Shown here: positions 1 to 8,508 of the stretch, in pieces
Layout: each line of letters opens with the position of its first letter
How positions within the stretch are numbered: position 1 is the stretch's first letter
From: Planctomycetota bacterium
Lineage (GTDB): Bacteria; Planctomycetota; UBA11346
Assembly: GCA_007695355.1 (NCBI GenBank)
Contig: REDX01000164.1
Span: 1-60,830 of the forward strand
Length of the DNA: 60,830 nt
Direction: 5' to 3'
Translations under genes and position numbers: made by a program
The notes under the pieces: model-generated
What the model was told of the DNA's origin: nothing
The model's input: only the letters and a program-made list of their open reading frames with translations
Database searches by the model: none

Positions 1-98
1 CCAACACCCCTCGGCGCCAGGTCGGTGGCTTGCGCCACCTCCTGTTTCGGGGGCTGTGCCCCCGGAACCCCCCCCCACCGGAAGGTGTTTGTCGGGAC
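1..98. repeat. Hairpin-rich direct repeat, copy 1
   Basis: A stretch of about 98 bp recurs at 245-341 with a few substitutions and a 1-bp indel. Each copy holds two hairpins, one with stem GGTGGC/GCCACC and one with stem CGGGGGC/GCCCCCG around a 3-base loop (TGT here, GGT in copy 2). It opens with a 19-bp word (5-23) that recurs with one mismatch beside the other tRNA of the window (56543-56561). No convincing protein is encoded. Copy 1 may continue beyond the left edge. Confidence 0.8.
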
Positions 99-244
99 TC
101 AGGTGAAACGGGCAAGCGGTTTCACCTGTGGCCCAGGGGGTTTGGGGGCGCAGCACCGCAGGCTCCATAGAATCGAGCTTGCTCGATGGAGCCGGAGGTG
201 TCGTAGCCCCCAAGAAACAAAGAGCGCTGCGCGATGGTATCCAT
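99..244. other. Spacer between repeats, nested inverted repeats
   Basis: No gene is seen. The spacer holds a hairpin with 10-bp arms (CAGGTGAAAC / GTTTCACCTG, from about 100 to 128). It also holds a nested structure in which GGGGGC and GCCCCC enclose GCTCCAT/ATGGAGC, which itself closes on CGAGC/GCTCG. The plan of an outer stem with inner small-loop hairpins matches other intergenic elements in the window. Confidence 0.55.
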
Positions 245-341
245 CCAACACCCCTCGGCGCCAGGTCGGTGGCATGCGCCACCTCCTGTTTCGGGGGCGG
301 TGCCCCCGGACCCCCCCGCACCGGAAGGTGTTTGTCGGGAC
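245..341. repeat. Hairpin-rich direct repeat, copy 2
   Basis: Second copy of the repeat at 1-98, about 244 bp away. Loop bases and a few stem positions differ, but both internal hairpins still pair fully, so the structure is kept where the sequence varies. It lies about 230 bp upstream of tRNA-Ala. From 342 to 572 there is no supportable gene; that stretch probably includes the tRNA promoter, which I cannot pinpoint. Confidence 0.8.
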
Positions 342-572
342 GGTGCCCCTTAGGGCCTACCCCACCATTTGCAGGAGGGCTTGGGGGGAGGAGACCACGC
401 CTCGTCCCCGCAAGAGCACAGGATGTAACGTCTTCTTTGCAGGCGGCAAGTCGGGGAATTTTCGTACTTGCACCTGGACACCTCCTTGGCAGTATGCCCG
501 CCTTGCCGGTGGAAGGGCCTCAAACGGCTGTCCCCGGCGCTTATGGGCAGCACCCTGCTGCACCGCTTATTC

Positions 573-648
573 GGGGGCATAGCTCAGCTGGTAGAGCGTC
601 TGCATGGCATGCAGAAGGTCAGGGGTTCGACTCCCCTTGCCTCCACCA
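573..648 (+). tRNA. tRNA-Ala (anticodon GGC)
   Basis: A complete 76-nt cloverleaf. The acceptor stem is GGGGGCA/TGCCTCC, the anticodon stem is TCTGC/GCAGA with loop ATGGCAT (anticodon GGC), and the T-arm is AGGGG TTCGACT CCCCT. The 3' CCA is encoded. It reads alanine GCC and GCU codons. A strong terminator follows 4 nt later, so it appears to be a single-gene transcript. Confidence 0.96.
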
Positions 649-652
649 TTTT

Positions 653-683
653 CACCCACGGCTTTGCCCGTGGGTGTTTTTTT
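653..683 (+). terminator. Rho-independent terminator of tRNA-Ala
   Basis: A 9-bp stem (CACCCACGG / CCGTGGGTG) with a 6-nt loop is followed directly by seven T residues. It starts 4 nt after the tRNA CCA end. Confidence 0.9.
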
Positions 684-727
684 GCCCTAATTTCCTCTGT
701 ATTTACTTCTCTCGTCCGTTTCTCATA

Positions 728-1159
728 ATGGGAATTGTGACCAGCACTAACTCGCAAACCATTGTTCGCTGCGGCATCTTGTGGCAGGATCAGCAGCATA
801 GCGAACTCTTGCGCTGCATTCGCAATCTGCAGCAAAAGATCCTGGATAAGACCCTGGATATGACCGAACTCAATCGCATTCGCACCTTTCTGGTGTGGTA
901 TGTTGATCTGCACTTTGCCACCGAAGAGGCCTATATGGCTGAATTGGCATACCCTGGCAGGGCGGCCCATAAGGCTGAGCACGAGGGAATGACAAACAAG
1001 CTTATGAACCTTTTTGAGGTCATCGAAGATGGCATGGGACACCCCGACCTACACGCTTGCGCCCAACTCTGCGTCGATCTGAATAAGTGGTACCTCAGCC
1101 ACATTGCCGGCCCAGACCAAGACTTAGCCGCCTTTTTGAAGCAGCAGGGAGTCCGCTAA
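728..1159 (+). CDS. Bacteriohemerythrin
   Basis: A 143-residue single-domain hemerythrin, the usual length for bacterial members. The di-iron ligands are all in place: His24 (QQHSE), His62 and Glu66 (HFATEE), His81 and His85 (HKAEH), and His125 with Asp130 (HIAGPD). Such proteins bind O2 reversibly at a non-haem di-iron centre and are thought to store, deliver or sense oxygen in the cytoplasm. The frame is open far upstream through the tRNA and repeats, but homology begins only at this ATG, so the longer form is rejected. No clear Shine-Dalgarno sequence is visible. The next gene starts 55 bp downstream on the same strand. Confidence 0.93.
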   Translation: MGIVTSTNSQTIVRCGILWQDQQHSELLRCIRNLQQKILDKTLDMTELNRIRTFLVWYVDLHFATEEAYMAELAYPGRAAHKAEHEGMTNKLMNLFEVIEDGMGHPDLHACAQLCVDLNKWYLSHIAGPDQDLAAFLKQQGVR

Positions 1160-1214
1160 GCCTGGACTTATGTAAAGTCTCGTACAGGATTAGTGCCGAC
1201 GAAAGGACTATCCC

Positions 1215-2168
1215 ATGCGCCTTCTCCATTTGGGCCTCATTGCCCTGCTCTGCCTCCTCGGCACCCTAACCCTGGCGACAGAAGAGATTAATCCCCCAGA
1301 CCATCCCTTTCTCTGGCGCATCAGCGGCATTGATGGCGGGCCGGACTCCTTTGCTTTTGGCACCATCCATCTCTCCGATCCCCAGGTGACCACCTTCCAT
1401 CCTCAAGTGCTAGCGGCCCTGGAAGCGGCTGATGTCACCTACACTGAAATCCCCATGGGGCCCGCAGATATGGCGGAAATGATGATGGCCGCCTACCTGC
1501 CGGCTGGCCAGCGCCTCAGCACCCTGCTTCCGGCTGAATTACAGCAGCAGCTCGATAGAGAATTACGCCTCATCAATCGTCACCTTTCTCTCGTCCAGTT
1601 TGATCGCATTAAAGTGTGGGCCATCGCCGCAAGCATTTGGGTGTTGGAGAATGAGATGAAGCACGCCGGTAAACCATCGGTGGATCTCATCGTTTGGCGC
1701 GAGGGTCAACAAGAGGGTAAGGAATCACGGGCCCTGGAAACCATCGCCGATCAACTGGCCATTTTTGATAATATGCCGATGAATGAGCAGCTCGACATGC
1801 TACGCGAGACTTTAGAACTCCGTGCCCAATTGCGCGAAGAGGGCCGGGATGCTCTGCAGGAACTCATCGCTTTCTACCGTGCCGGCCGCACCGATAATTT
1901 TGACGAATACCTCGAGTTATTTGGCTTCAATAGTGAAGACGAACAAAGCCTGAAGTTCATGGATAAATTGCTGGGCCAGCGCAATGTGCAGATGGTCGAA
2001 AAGATGGTGAAGCACATGCGCGCTGAACCGGATCGGGTCCACTTCTTTGCCGCCGGGGCAGCTCACTTTATTGATGCCGACGATGGCATTCCAGCCCTGC
2101 TACGTCAGGCCGGAGTAGAGATCGAGCGCCTGCTGCCGCCGCCAGTTCTCGAAGCGGCTACTCCGTAA
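1215..2168 (+). CDS. TraB/GumN family secreted protein
   Basis: 317 residues. A hydrophobic signal peptide covers roughly residues 1-21. The family's GTIHLSDP motif follows (residues 49-56), and the C-terminal segment (FFAAGAAHF, then GIPALLRQAG) matches the conserved end of TraB/GumN proteins. Members resemble Tiki-type metalloproteases, with the GxxH elements as candidate metal ligands. The true substrate is unknown, so no reaction is assigned. The start has AGGA upstream (about 1203). Its last 11 bp overlap the end of the convergent bat operon. Confidence 0.85.
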   Translation: MRLLHLGLIALLCLLGTLTLATEEINPPDHPFLWRISGIDGGPDSFAFGTIHLSDPQVTTFHPQVLAALEAADVTYTEIPMGPADMAEMMMAAYLPAGQRLSTLLPAELQQQLDRELRLINRHLSLVQFDRIKVWAIAASIWVLENEMKHAGKPSVDLIVWREGQQEGKESRALETIADQLAIFDNMPMNEQLDMLRETLELRAQLREEGRDALQELIAFYRAGRTDNFDEYLELFGFNSEDEQSLKFMDKLLGQRNVQMVEKMVKHMRAEPDRVHFFAAGAAHFIDADDGIPALLRQAGVEIERLLPPPVLEAATP

Positions 2169-2853
2169 CCACCAGCAACTGATCCACAGGCACTCGGCCC
2201 CGCCGGCCGCGAGCATCCTCGACCAGCACCCCGGCGCTAGTCGCGTTAGCGTCGACGAGACGCAGCAGGCTGGCCGGAGGGATGGTGAGCGGCTCATCGG
2301 CATCCAACTGCACCAGGGCCAGGGCGCTGGAGCTGACCGCCCAGGTCTGTCGGTGATCAAGGCTGCGCAGTACCAGCACCGTCAACCATAGGGAAAGCAC
2401 TAATACGGCGATCTGGACCAGGGGCCGGGGCAGCCGTGCGCTCAGCGACCAGCCAACGAGCAGGCTGGCGACTAAGCCGAGTGCGCCTCCCCACCAGGGC
2501 CCTGCCAGAATGGCAAGGGGACCCAAGTAGGCGCTCAATAGGGGCGGCAGCTGATCTTCTAGCTGGGCCTGCAAGGCCTGCCGCGGCGGCTCCGCCCAGG
2601 GAGCGAGGCGGTGCGCCGTGGCCATGGCCCAGAGGGCCTGGGCCGGTTCATCGGCAGCCGCTGCCACCACGCCAAGATCATACCAGCGCGTCCAGCGCGC
2701 CGAGTCTCGGGCCTGTTCCTCGATAAGGGGCAGCAGATCGCGGGCGCGGTCCTGCTCCCAGGCGGTGCGCCGGGGATCTTCCCCTGCCAGCCACACCTGA
2801 TTCCCCATATGCAGCACCAACAACAGCACGGTGAGTCGCCAAACCGAAAACAT
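2158..2853 (-). CDS. BatE-like TPR/SH3-like membrane protein
   Basis: 231 residues and last gene of the moxR/bat operon. It has an N-terminal signal anchor, a short helical TPR-like segment (about residues 30-100), two central membrane helices (about 107-165), and a C-terminal small beta domain (about 170-231) resembling the SH3-like tail of BatE proteins. AGGAG lies 9 nt upstream of the ATG. The start overlaps the batD stop as TAATG, so the two are translationally coupled. BatE function is known only from operon context (aerotolerance or envelope stress). The stop overlaps the convergent TraB-like gene by 11 bp. Confidence 0.7.
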   Translation of the reverse strand: MFSVWRLTVLLLVLHMGNQVWLAGEDPRRTAWEQDRARDLLPLIEEQARDSARWTRWYDLGVVAAAADEPAQALWAMATAHRLAPWAEPPRQALQAQLEDQLPPLLSAYLGPLAILAGPWWGGALGLVASLLVGWSLSARLPRPLVQIAVLVLSLWLTVLVLRSLDHRQTWAVSSSALALVQLDADEPLTIPPASLLRLVDANATSAGVLVEDARGRRGRVPVDQLLVVTE

Positions 2854-4406
2854 TAGGGATACTCCTGCAGTTCCATGAGAATCGCTCGCTCCTCGGCGCT
2901 CAGGGGCTGGTCACCAAAGCGTGCTGCCTCCAGGGCGCGCAGGGCCTGCAGGGCCCGCTGCCGCTGGGGCAAAGGTAGCGCGGGGCCGATGAGGGCATCG
3001 GCGAGGCGATTGGCCTGGGCCAAATCACCGCTGGCCAAGGCTCGCGCCAATTGCCGGCCGCGGTGTGGCTGGGGACGCCAATGGCGCAGCCGCCAGGCCC
3101 AGGGAAGGAGGGCACCGCAAACCAAGGCAAGAACAAAACCCCACCACAGCCAGCCCAGGGGCAGGCGCGCAGAGACCTCGCGCCACAGGGGCACGAGGGG
3201 GGCCTGGGGTTCATCCGCCAATGCCGTCCGCGCGGGCAGAACCGGCGCCGCAGGGGCCTGCGCAATTTGTCCTGGAGCTTCCGGCGCCCCGAACACCTCC
3301 AGATTCAGGGCTTCGCTGGTCGATTGCCGGTAGCTGCGGGTCTGCGGATCAAGCCAGCTGAGTTCAAAGGCAGGAATGGTGTAATCGCCAGCGGTTTCGG
3401 GAATCACCTGGAAATCCCAATCCCGCTGCCCCCGCTCTGATCCCCCGCGCTGGGGCACCGGATAAATACGCAGGCCGGGAATAGCTGGGATCTGCGGTGC
3501 CGGCAGTTGGTCCAACTGGGGGCCGCGTATGCGCAGGCGTAAACGGGCCCCCTCGCCCACCCGAATGCGTTCTCGGTCTAATTCGGCACTCATCGCCAAA
3601 GGTCCAATAATCGGGCTGACTCCGCTAGCCAGCCCAAGGTGCGAAATATCGTGGACGAGGAGGGTTGCCGGTGCCAGGTTCAAACGGCGCTCTTGTACCG
3701 GGCCTTGACGGTTCCGTCGCTGCAGCGGTACTGGAGCCCCATAAACCTGCCCACCACTCACCGCACTGGTCAAACCCATGCGTAAGCTAGTCACCTCCCA
3801 AAGTCGGCCCTGGGCGTCTAGAGCATAGCCGCGTTGGCGAGAGGTGCTGCCCAGGGAGCGCGCCCAGGAGCCCAAGCGAGGCTGCCAATCGCTATCGACT
3901 TCCCAACCGCTGCGCTCGGGCGCGAACACCCTCAAAAGCATCTCGGTGGCCTGACCAGGCAGGATATGGTCGGGCTGGAAACGCACCTGGGCGCTGGCTT
4001 CGTGGCCGAGAAAGCCCTGCCGCCCCTGCACTTCCAAAAACTGTCCGCTATCAAGTTGCTGCCGCTGTCCTTGTCGCTGGATTTCGACCTGCGGCAGAGC
4101 CCAATTACCCTCCAAGCGGGCAATGACATCCACCTCCATAATCACCCCTGCAGTACCAGCGGCGGTGACAAAGCGACCCGTCCGATGGTGTAGTAGGCGC
4201 AACTCCAGCCCCTCCGTCGGCAGCAGTTTGAGATCGCTTATCTGGTCAACGTGCTCTCCCGTGAGACGCAGCTGGCCGGTGGCTTCCATGCCCACCGGAA
4301 GCGGATCGGGCAGGACGTAGGCCAGCTCCAGCGCATCCATGCGAGGCGCCAGCAAGGAAGCCAGCAGCAGGAGAAATGGCCAAGCCATAGACGAACGCAC
4401 TACCAT
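2853..4406 (-). CDS. BatD-family protein
   Basis: 517 residues. It has an N-terminal signal peptide, several Ig-like beta modules (about 25-385) with the usual BatD wording 'VGEGARLRLRI' and 'IPAIPGLRIYP', one membrane helix near 410-435, and a cytoplasmic tail rich in Ala, Leu and Arg. BatD proteins sit in the envelope and are thought to form a complex with the VWA proteins BatA and BatB. GGAG lies 7 nt before the ATG. The first 7 bp overlap the end of the batB-like gene. A second, shorter BatD-like gene lies upstream in the same operon (8505-9473). Confidence 0.85.
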   Translation of the reverse strand: MVVRSSMAWPFLLLLASLLAPRMDALELAYVLPDPLPVGMEATGQLRLTGEHVDQISDLKLLPTEGLELRLLHHRTGRFVTAAGTAGVIMEVDVIARLEGNWALPQVEIQRQGQRQQLDSGQFLEVQGRQGFLGHEASAQVRFQPDHILPGQATEMLLRVFAPERSGWEVDSDWQPRLGSWARSLGSTSRQRGYALDAQGRLWEVTSLRMGLTSAVSGGQVYGAPVPLQRRNRQGPVQERRLNLAPATLLVHDISHLGLASGVSPIIGPLAMSAELDRERIRVGEGARLRLRIRGPQLDQLPAPQIPAIPGLRIYPVPQRGGSERGQRDWDFQVIPETAGDYTIPAFELSWLDPQTRSYRQSTSEALNLEVFGAPEAPGQIAQAPAAPVLPARTALADEPQAPLVPLWREVSARLPLGWLWWGFVLALVCGALLPWAWRLRHWRPQPHRGRQLARALASGDLAQANRLADALIGPALPLPQRQRALQALRALEAARFGDQPLSAEERAILMELQEYP

Positions 4407-7400
4407 GGCTGACTCCGATCCGGCTCGCCTTGGGCATTGCGGCGCAGCATACGACGAAGGGCATCATAAGGACTTTGCCCCTCCTCTCCAAGCACCGTTT
4501 CCAACCAGCGTTCGGCATCAAGGGCCTCCGGATCAACCGGGGCAGGTGGCGGTGATGGATCCCGGCCCGATCCCCGGACATCATCATCGGGGAGATCCTG
4601 GGCCAATGGCTCATCGGCGCCGGCGCGCCCTGGTTCCCTTTGCTCATCGTCATCGTCCTCGGCGCTGCCCGGCTGCTGGCCCAGCTGCGGCGGGCTGGGC
4701 TCGTCGGCGCCCGGATCTTCAGCGCCGGGATCAGAACCGGTTTCGGCCCGTTCATCCCCTTCAGCGCCTTCATCGCCGGGGCTGGACTCTTCCCCGCTCT
4801 GGCTCTCGTCTGGCTCACCCTCTTCGGCGCCAGCAGCGGCGACTCCGGTGCCAGCGGCATCCTCGCCAGCGGATTCATCGGATCCCTGATCACCTTCGCT
4901 GCCCTCACCGGTCTCGTCCTCGGCGGCGAGCTGGGGTTCTAGATCCGGGGGATCTTCAGCGGCAGCGGGAGCGACAATAATCTCGATCTGCGCCATCGCC
5001 GTGGCCGACCAGCGATCGCTGACTTGCAATTGCAGCTGCCAGCGACCGACCTCCTGGGGGGCACCCGTAAGAATGAGGCGGCGAGTGTCCTCGCCATCGA
5101 TGCGCCATTCCATACCCGGCGGCAGGGAACCCGAAAAGCGCTCCCAGTCCATAGGAGCGGTTCCATCCGCCACTGTCACCACCTGACGCAGCCCCCGGGC
5201 CTGGATGAGCTGCAGCCGTTGCGGAGGCACCTGGGGCGGCGGCACCACCGGCAGACTGAGGCTAAAGCTGCGCGATTCGCCGCCCAAGGCCGCCAAGTGC
5301 AGGGCCAAATCGACCCTTCCCGGCCGCGGCGGCGTGGCCTCAATCAATCCCCCGGAGCTCAAGGCCAGCCAGGGCAGGGGCTGCGGCTGTTCGGCCGCCA
5401 GCTGCCACTGGTAATTGCCCGGCCGACCGCGCACCCGCAGCGGATGGCGATAGGGATGGCCGGCGGTGGCCGGGGGCAGCTGTTGGCGATCCGGCGCAAA
5501 ATCCGCCACCACCCTAAGACTCAGTTCTTGGGCAAAGCGACTGCCATCGCGGTCAGCATACTGCAGCTGTAGGGGAAAGGTGCCGGACGCTTCGGGAATG
5601 CCCCAGATATGAAAACGATGGCCATAGGCGCGACCGCGTAAACCGGGCGGCAGGCCCTGGAGTTGCCAGTCCCCGGTGCTGGCCGCAGCCATGCTCAGCT
5701 CTGCCCGGTAGACCTGCCCCTGCACCGCCAGGGGCAACTCGCCGCCCTCAAGGGCCAGCGGGGGCAGCACCCGCCACTGCCAAAGCAGGGCTGGCGCTTC
5801 TGGATTATCGACGCTCAGCAGAAGCTGGTAGACACCGACCCGCTGGGGGCTGCCCCGCAAGCCTCTTTCATCTAGGGTCATACCCGCCGGCAGGCCGCTT
5901 ATCCGCACCGCCTCGGCCTGCCATTGGGAAGGCCAGCCGGGCAGGGTCTCCAGGGCATAGGGCTGCCCCACCCGGCCATCGGCAAGCTGGTGGCGACGGC
6001 GGGTGGTGGCAGCCAGGGGCAGCGCCGCCGCCCGCTCTTCCGCCAACTGCTGGCCAAGGATTCGCAGGCGGGCATCGTCATCCCGCCGTTCTAAGCCCTG
6101 GCTCACCGCCTCGAAGGCAGCCTCTAATCGGCCGGCGTGGCGCTCTAGCAAGGCCAGGGCAAAGAAGGCCGCCGCCGCCAAGCCATCGTCGTCGCTGCGG
6201 CTGGCCTGCTGCAGATGGCTGCGACGGCGGTGCTGGGCGGTCTCCGGCAGACGCTTAGCAAGGGCGTAGTGGGCGGCGCTAAAATCAGGGAATTGCTCAA
6301 GCAAGGCGGCCAGGCGACGACGGGCCTCGGACCCCTCCTCAAGCGCGCTGGCAAGGGTCAACTCCTGCCAAACGCTGGGCGGCCAGGGGCTTTCCGCCGC
6401 CATTAAACCCTGGCTGGCGCTGCCCCCCCAGGCCAAGAGAACGATAAGAGCGAGACTGCGCCGGGGCAGGCCGATGAGCAGCAGGCCCAAGCTCAGGCTG
6501 ATCAGGGCCAGCAATAGGGGCAGTTGGTAGCGCCCCTGGGCCTGATTACGATACACCGTCTGCCAGGGCGAAGCCTGGAGATGGCGATCCATGTGGTTGA
6601 GGATGGCCTGCAGATCGCTGCCATCGGTGGTTGTCAGCTGACTCATGCCGCCGCTCTGAGCGCTCACCCATTCCATGGTCGCCGTGGCCACCGGCATCGG
6701 CCGTTCCATACCATCCAAGAACAGACTCACCTCTTGGCGAGGATCTCCCATAATCAAAGAATAGATGGGAACACCCATGCTACGCGCCCGTGATAAGGCC
6801 CGGCGCAGTTCCTCTTCATTGGGGTCATCGCCATCGCTAATCAGAAGGATCGCGCGACTGGCCGGATCCACCGATTCCAATAAACTCAAAGCAGCGGAAA
6901 TTCCCGAGCCAATGGCGGTACCCTGGTCTTGACGCAAGAAAAGTTCTGGTCGTAGTTCCTCCAACATTCGGCCCAGGGCCAGGTGATCGGAGGTGGGGGG
7001 ATGGCGCACCGTGGCGATGCCGGCGAAGGGCACCAGGGCGAGGCGCAAATCCGGGCGCATCTCCACCAGGTCGCGAATCTTAAAGTGGGCATAGTCAATA
7101 CGGCTCGGATAAAGATCGGTGGCATCCATCGAACGCGAGCAGTCCAAGAGAATGACCAGGGTAATCCCGCTCTCACCCCGCTCTTCATCCGCCTGACCCC
7201 AGCGCGGTGAAGCCAGGGCCAAGACCATCGCCGCCAAGGCGCAGAGCACCAAAACATCATGCAGCAGCACCCGCGGGCCAACGCCGTGGCGGTGTAGCCG
7301 CGGCTCATCGGCACCCAAGGAGCGCTGGCGACGATGGGCCACCGCCATCAGCACTCGCCGCACCAGCAGAACCAGGGCCAAGGCCGGCAGCAGCCACAGC

Positions 7401-7441
7401 CAGCCAGGGCTGCCAAAGGAGATGGCAAGATCGGCGTTCAC
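4400..7441 (-). CDS. BatB-type VWA protein fused to TPR and Ig-like domains
   Basis: 1013 residues, about three times a normal BatB. Order: two N-terminal membrane helices (about 12-30 and 60-77); a von Willebrand A domain (about 92-300) with an intact MIDAS motif D100-C-S-R-S104; two further membrane helices (about 310-345); a TPR-like helical region (about 365-470); putative Ig-like modules of the He_PIG type with 'GLPAGM' and 'GLPPGL' turns (about 480-840); and a long acidic Asp/Glu/Gly/Ser segment (about 845-980). Elsewhere BatB and BatC (TPR) are separate genes, so this looks like a BatB-BatC fusion with an added adhesion-like region. The GTG start overlaps the batA stop (GTGA). Confidence 0.82.
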   Translation of the reverse strand: MNADLAISFGSPGWLWLLPALALVLLVRRVLMAVAHRRQRSLGADEPRLHRHGVGPRVLLHDVLVLCALAAMVLALASPRWGQADEERGESGITLVILLDCSRSMDATDLYPSRIDYAHFKIRDLVEMRPDLRLALVPFAGIATVRHPPTSDHLALGRMLEELRPELFLRQDQGTAIGSGISAALSLLESVDPASRAILLISDGDDPNEEELRRALSRARSMGVPIYSLIMGDPRQEVSLFLDGMERPMPVATATMEWVSAQSGGMSQLTTTDGSDLQAILNHMDRHLQASPWQTVYRNQAQGRYQLPLLLALISLSLGLLLIGLPRRSLALIVLLAWGGSASQGLMAAESPWPPSVWQELTLASALEEGSEARRRLAALLEQFPDFSAAHYALAKRLPETAQHRRRSHLQQASRSDDDGLAAAAFFALALLERHAGRLEAAFEAVSQGLERRDDDARLRILGQQLAEERAAALPLAATTRRRHQLADGRVGQPYALETLPGWPSQWQAEAVRISGLPAGMTLDERGLRGSPQRVGVYQLLLSVDNPEAPALLWQWRVLPPLALEGGELPLAVQGQVYRAELSMAAASTGDWQLQGLPPGLRGRAYGHRFHIWGIPEASGTFPLQLQYADRDGSRFAQELSLRVVADFAPDRQQLPPATAGHPYRHPLRVRGRPGNYQWQLAAEQPQPLPWLALSSGGLIEATPPRPGRVDLALHLAALGGESRSFSLSLPVVPPPQVPPQRLQLIQARGLRQVVTVADGTAPMDWERFSGSLPPGMEWRIDGEDTRRLILTGAPQEVGRWQLQLQVSDRWSATAMAQIEIIVAPAAAEDPPDLEPQLAAEDETGEGSEGDQGSDESAGEDAAGTGVAAAGAEEGEPDESQSGEESSPGDEGAEGDERAETGSDPGAEDPGADEPSPPQLGQQPGSAEDDDDEQREPGRAGADEPLAQDLPDDDVRGSGRDPSPPPAPVDPEALDAERWLETVLGEEGQSPYDALRRMLRRNAQGEPDRSQPW

Positions 7442-8508
7442 CGCGGCACCCCCCGCAGGCGGGGCTCGGCCAAGAAGGCCAAGAGCAAGAAGGCCAAGGC
7501 CAGGCCCAGGGGCAGGGTATGGCGATCAATGAAATGCTCGCGCCGCCGCACCCGATGGACGGTGGGCTCGAGTTCATCGAGGCGGGCAAAGATTTCGATC
7601 ATATCTTCCCGCGTATCGGCGTGCATGGCGTAGCCATCGGCCTCGGCGACGATTTCTTCCAGGCGCTCCTGCTCAGGTAAAAATTCCGGCCAATGATCGC
7701 GGATCGACACCAGACGCCGCTGGCCAAAGCGGTGCAGGGCAATGGGATCGGTCATTAGGCCATTGCGGTCACCAACGCCAATGGCATGCACGCGAACGCC
7801 CATGCGATAGGCATTGGCCGCCGCTACCACCGGATCCACCCAATTGGGAAGACGGCGGGAATCGCGGCCGTCGGTGAGAATAATAATCGCCCGTCCATCG
7901 GCATCCTCATCGCGCAGATAGGGCAGGCAGACGGCAATGCCGAGGCCGGTATTGGTCCCCGGCCCCACCACCCCCCGGGTAGGAATGCCATGGGGGCCCA
8001 GGCTGCGCCAATCCTCGCGCATTTGCCGCTCCACCGTGCGCAGCATCTGCACTAAGCTATCGTGATCGAGGGTGGGCGGTGTCGCCATGAGGGCGGTGGA
8101 ACCGAAGAGCCCAAGGCCAATGCGATCCGATGGACGATTGGCGATAAAAACTTCAGCATCGGCGAACACCGCCTCCAGGCGATCCATTCGCGTCCCATCG
8201 GCGGCGAACATATCATCAGCCACCATCGAGGCCGAAAGATCCATCAGCAGCACCAGATCCCGGCCGCTGTATTCCCGCTCGACAATCGTCCGCCCGTACT
8301 GGGGCCGCGCCAAGGCGATAACCATCGCTGCCAAACTAACGGCCAGCAGTAAGCGGTGCAGCAGCGGCCCGCGGCTCGGCCGCAGGGCGCGGGCCGCAAG
8401 GAGGTAGGCGCCAAAATAAATGGCATTCTGCCGCGGCCGCCACAGCAGCAGCAGCAGAGGCAGAATCAGCGCCAGCAGCCACCAAGGATCGGCCAGACGC
8501 CAACTCAT
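7438..8508 (-). CDS. BatA-like VWA protein
   Basis: 356 residues from the chosen ATG. Two N-terminal membrane helices (about 8-22 and 50-70) precede a VWA domain with MIDAS DLSAS, a distal Thr (GTNTG) and the Asp of ILTDGRD; a C-terminal membrane helix ends the protein. This is the classic BatA layout, with the metal-binding domain facing the periplasm between membrane anchors. The frame is open 96 bp further upstream, but the start at 8508 is preferred: it forms an ATGA overlap with the preceding gene, and the first residues then lead directly into the conserved helix. Confidence 0.88.
   Translation of the reverse strand: MSWRLADPWWLLALILPLLLLLWRPRQNAIYFGAYLLAARALRPSRGPLLHRLLLAVSLAAMVIALARPQYGRTIVEREYSGRDLVLLMDLSASMVADDMFAADGTRMDRLEAVFADAEVFIANRPSDRIGLGLFGSTALMATPPTLDHDSLVQMLRTVERQMREDWRSLGPHGIPTRGVVGPGTNTGLGIAVCLPYLRDEDADGRAIIILTDGRDSRRLPNWVDPVVAAANAYRMGVRVHAIGVGDRNGLMTDPIALHRFGQRRLVSIRDHWPEFLPEQERLEEIVAEADGYAMHADTREDMIEIFARLDELEPTVHRVRRREHFIDRHTLPLGLALAFLLLAFLAEPRLRGVPR

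Noticed and set aside
1-341. CRISPR array
   Set aside because: Only two long, imperfect copies with internal hairpins; no regular short repeats and no cas genes in the window.
25-582. Protein-coding frames at the left edge
   Set aside because: Cys/Pro/Arg-rich translations of hairpin repeats, with no signal of selection and overlapping frames on both strands.
128-727. N-terminal extension of the hemerythrin frame
   Set aside because: It runs through repeats, the tRNA and its terminator and has no protein-like composition.
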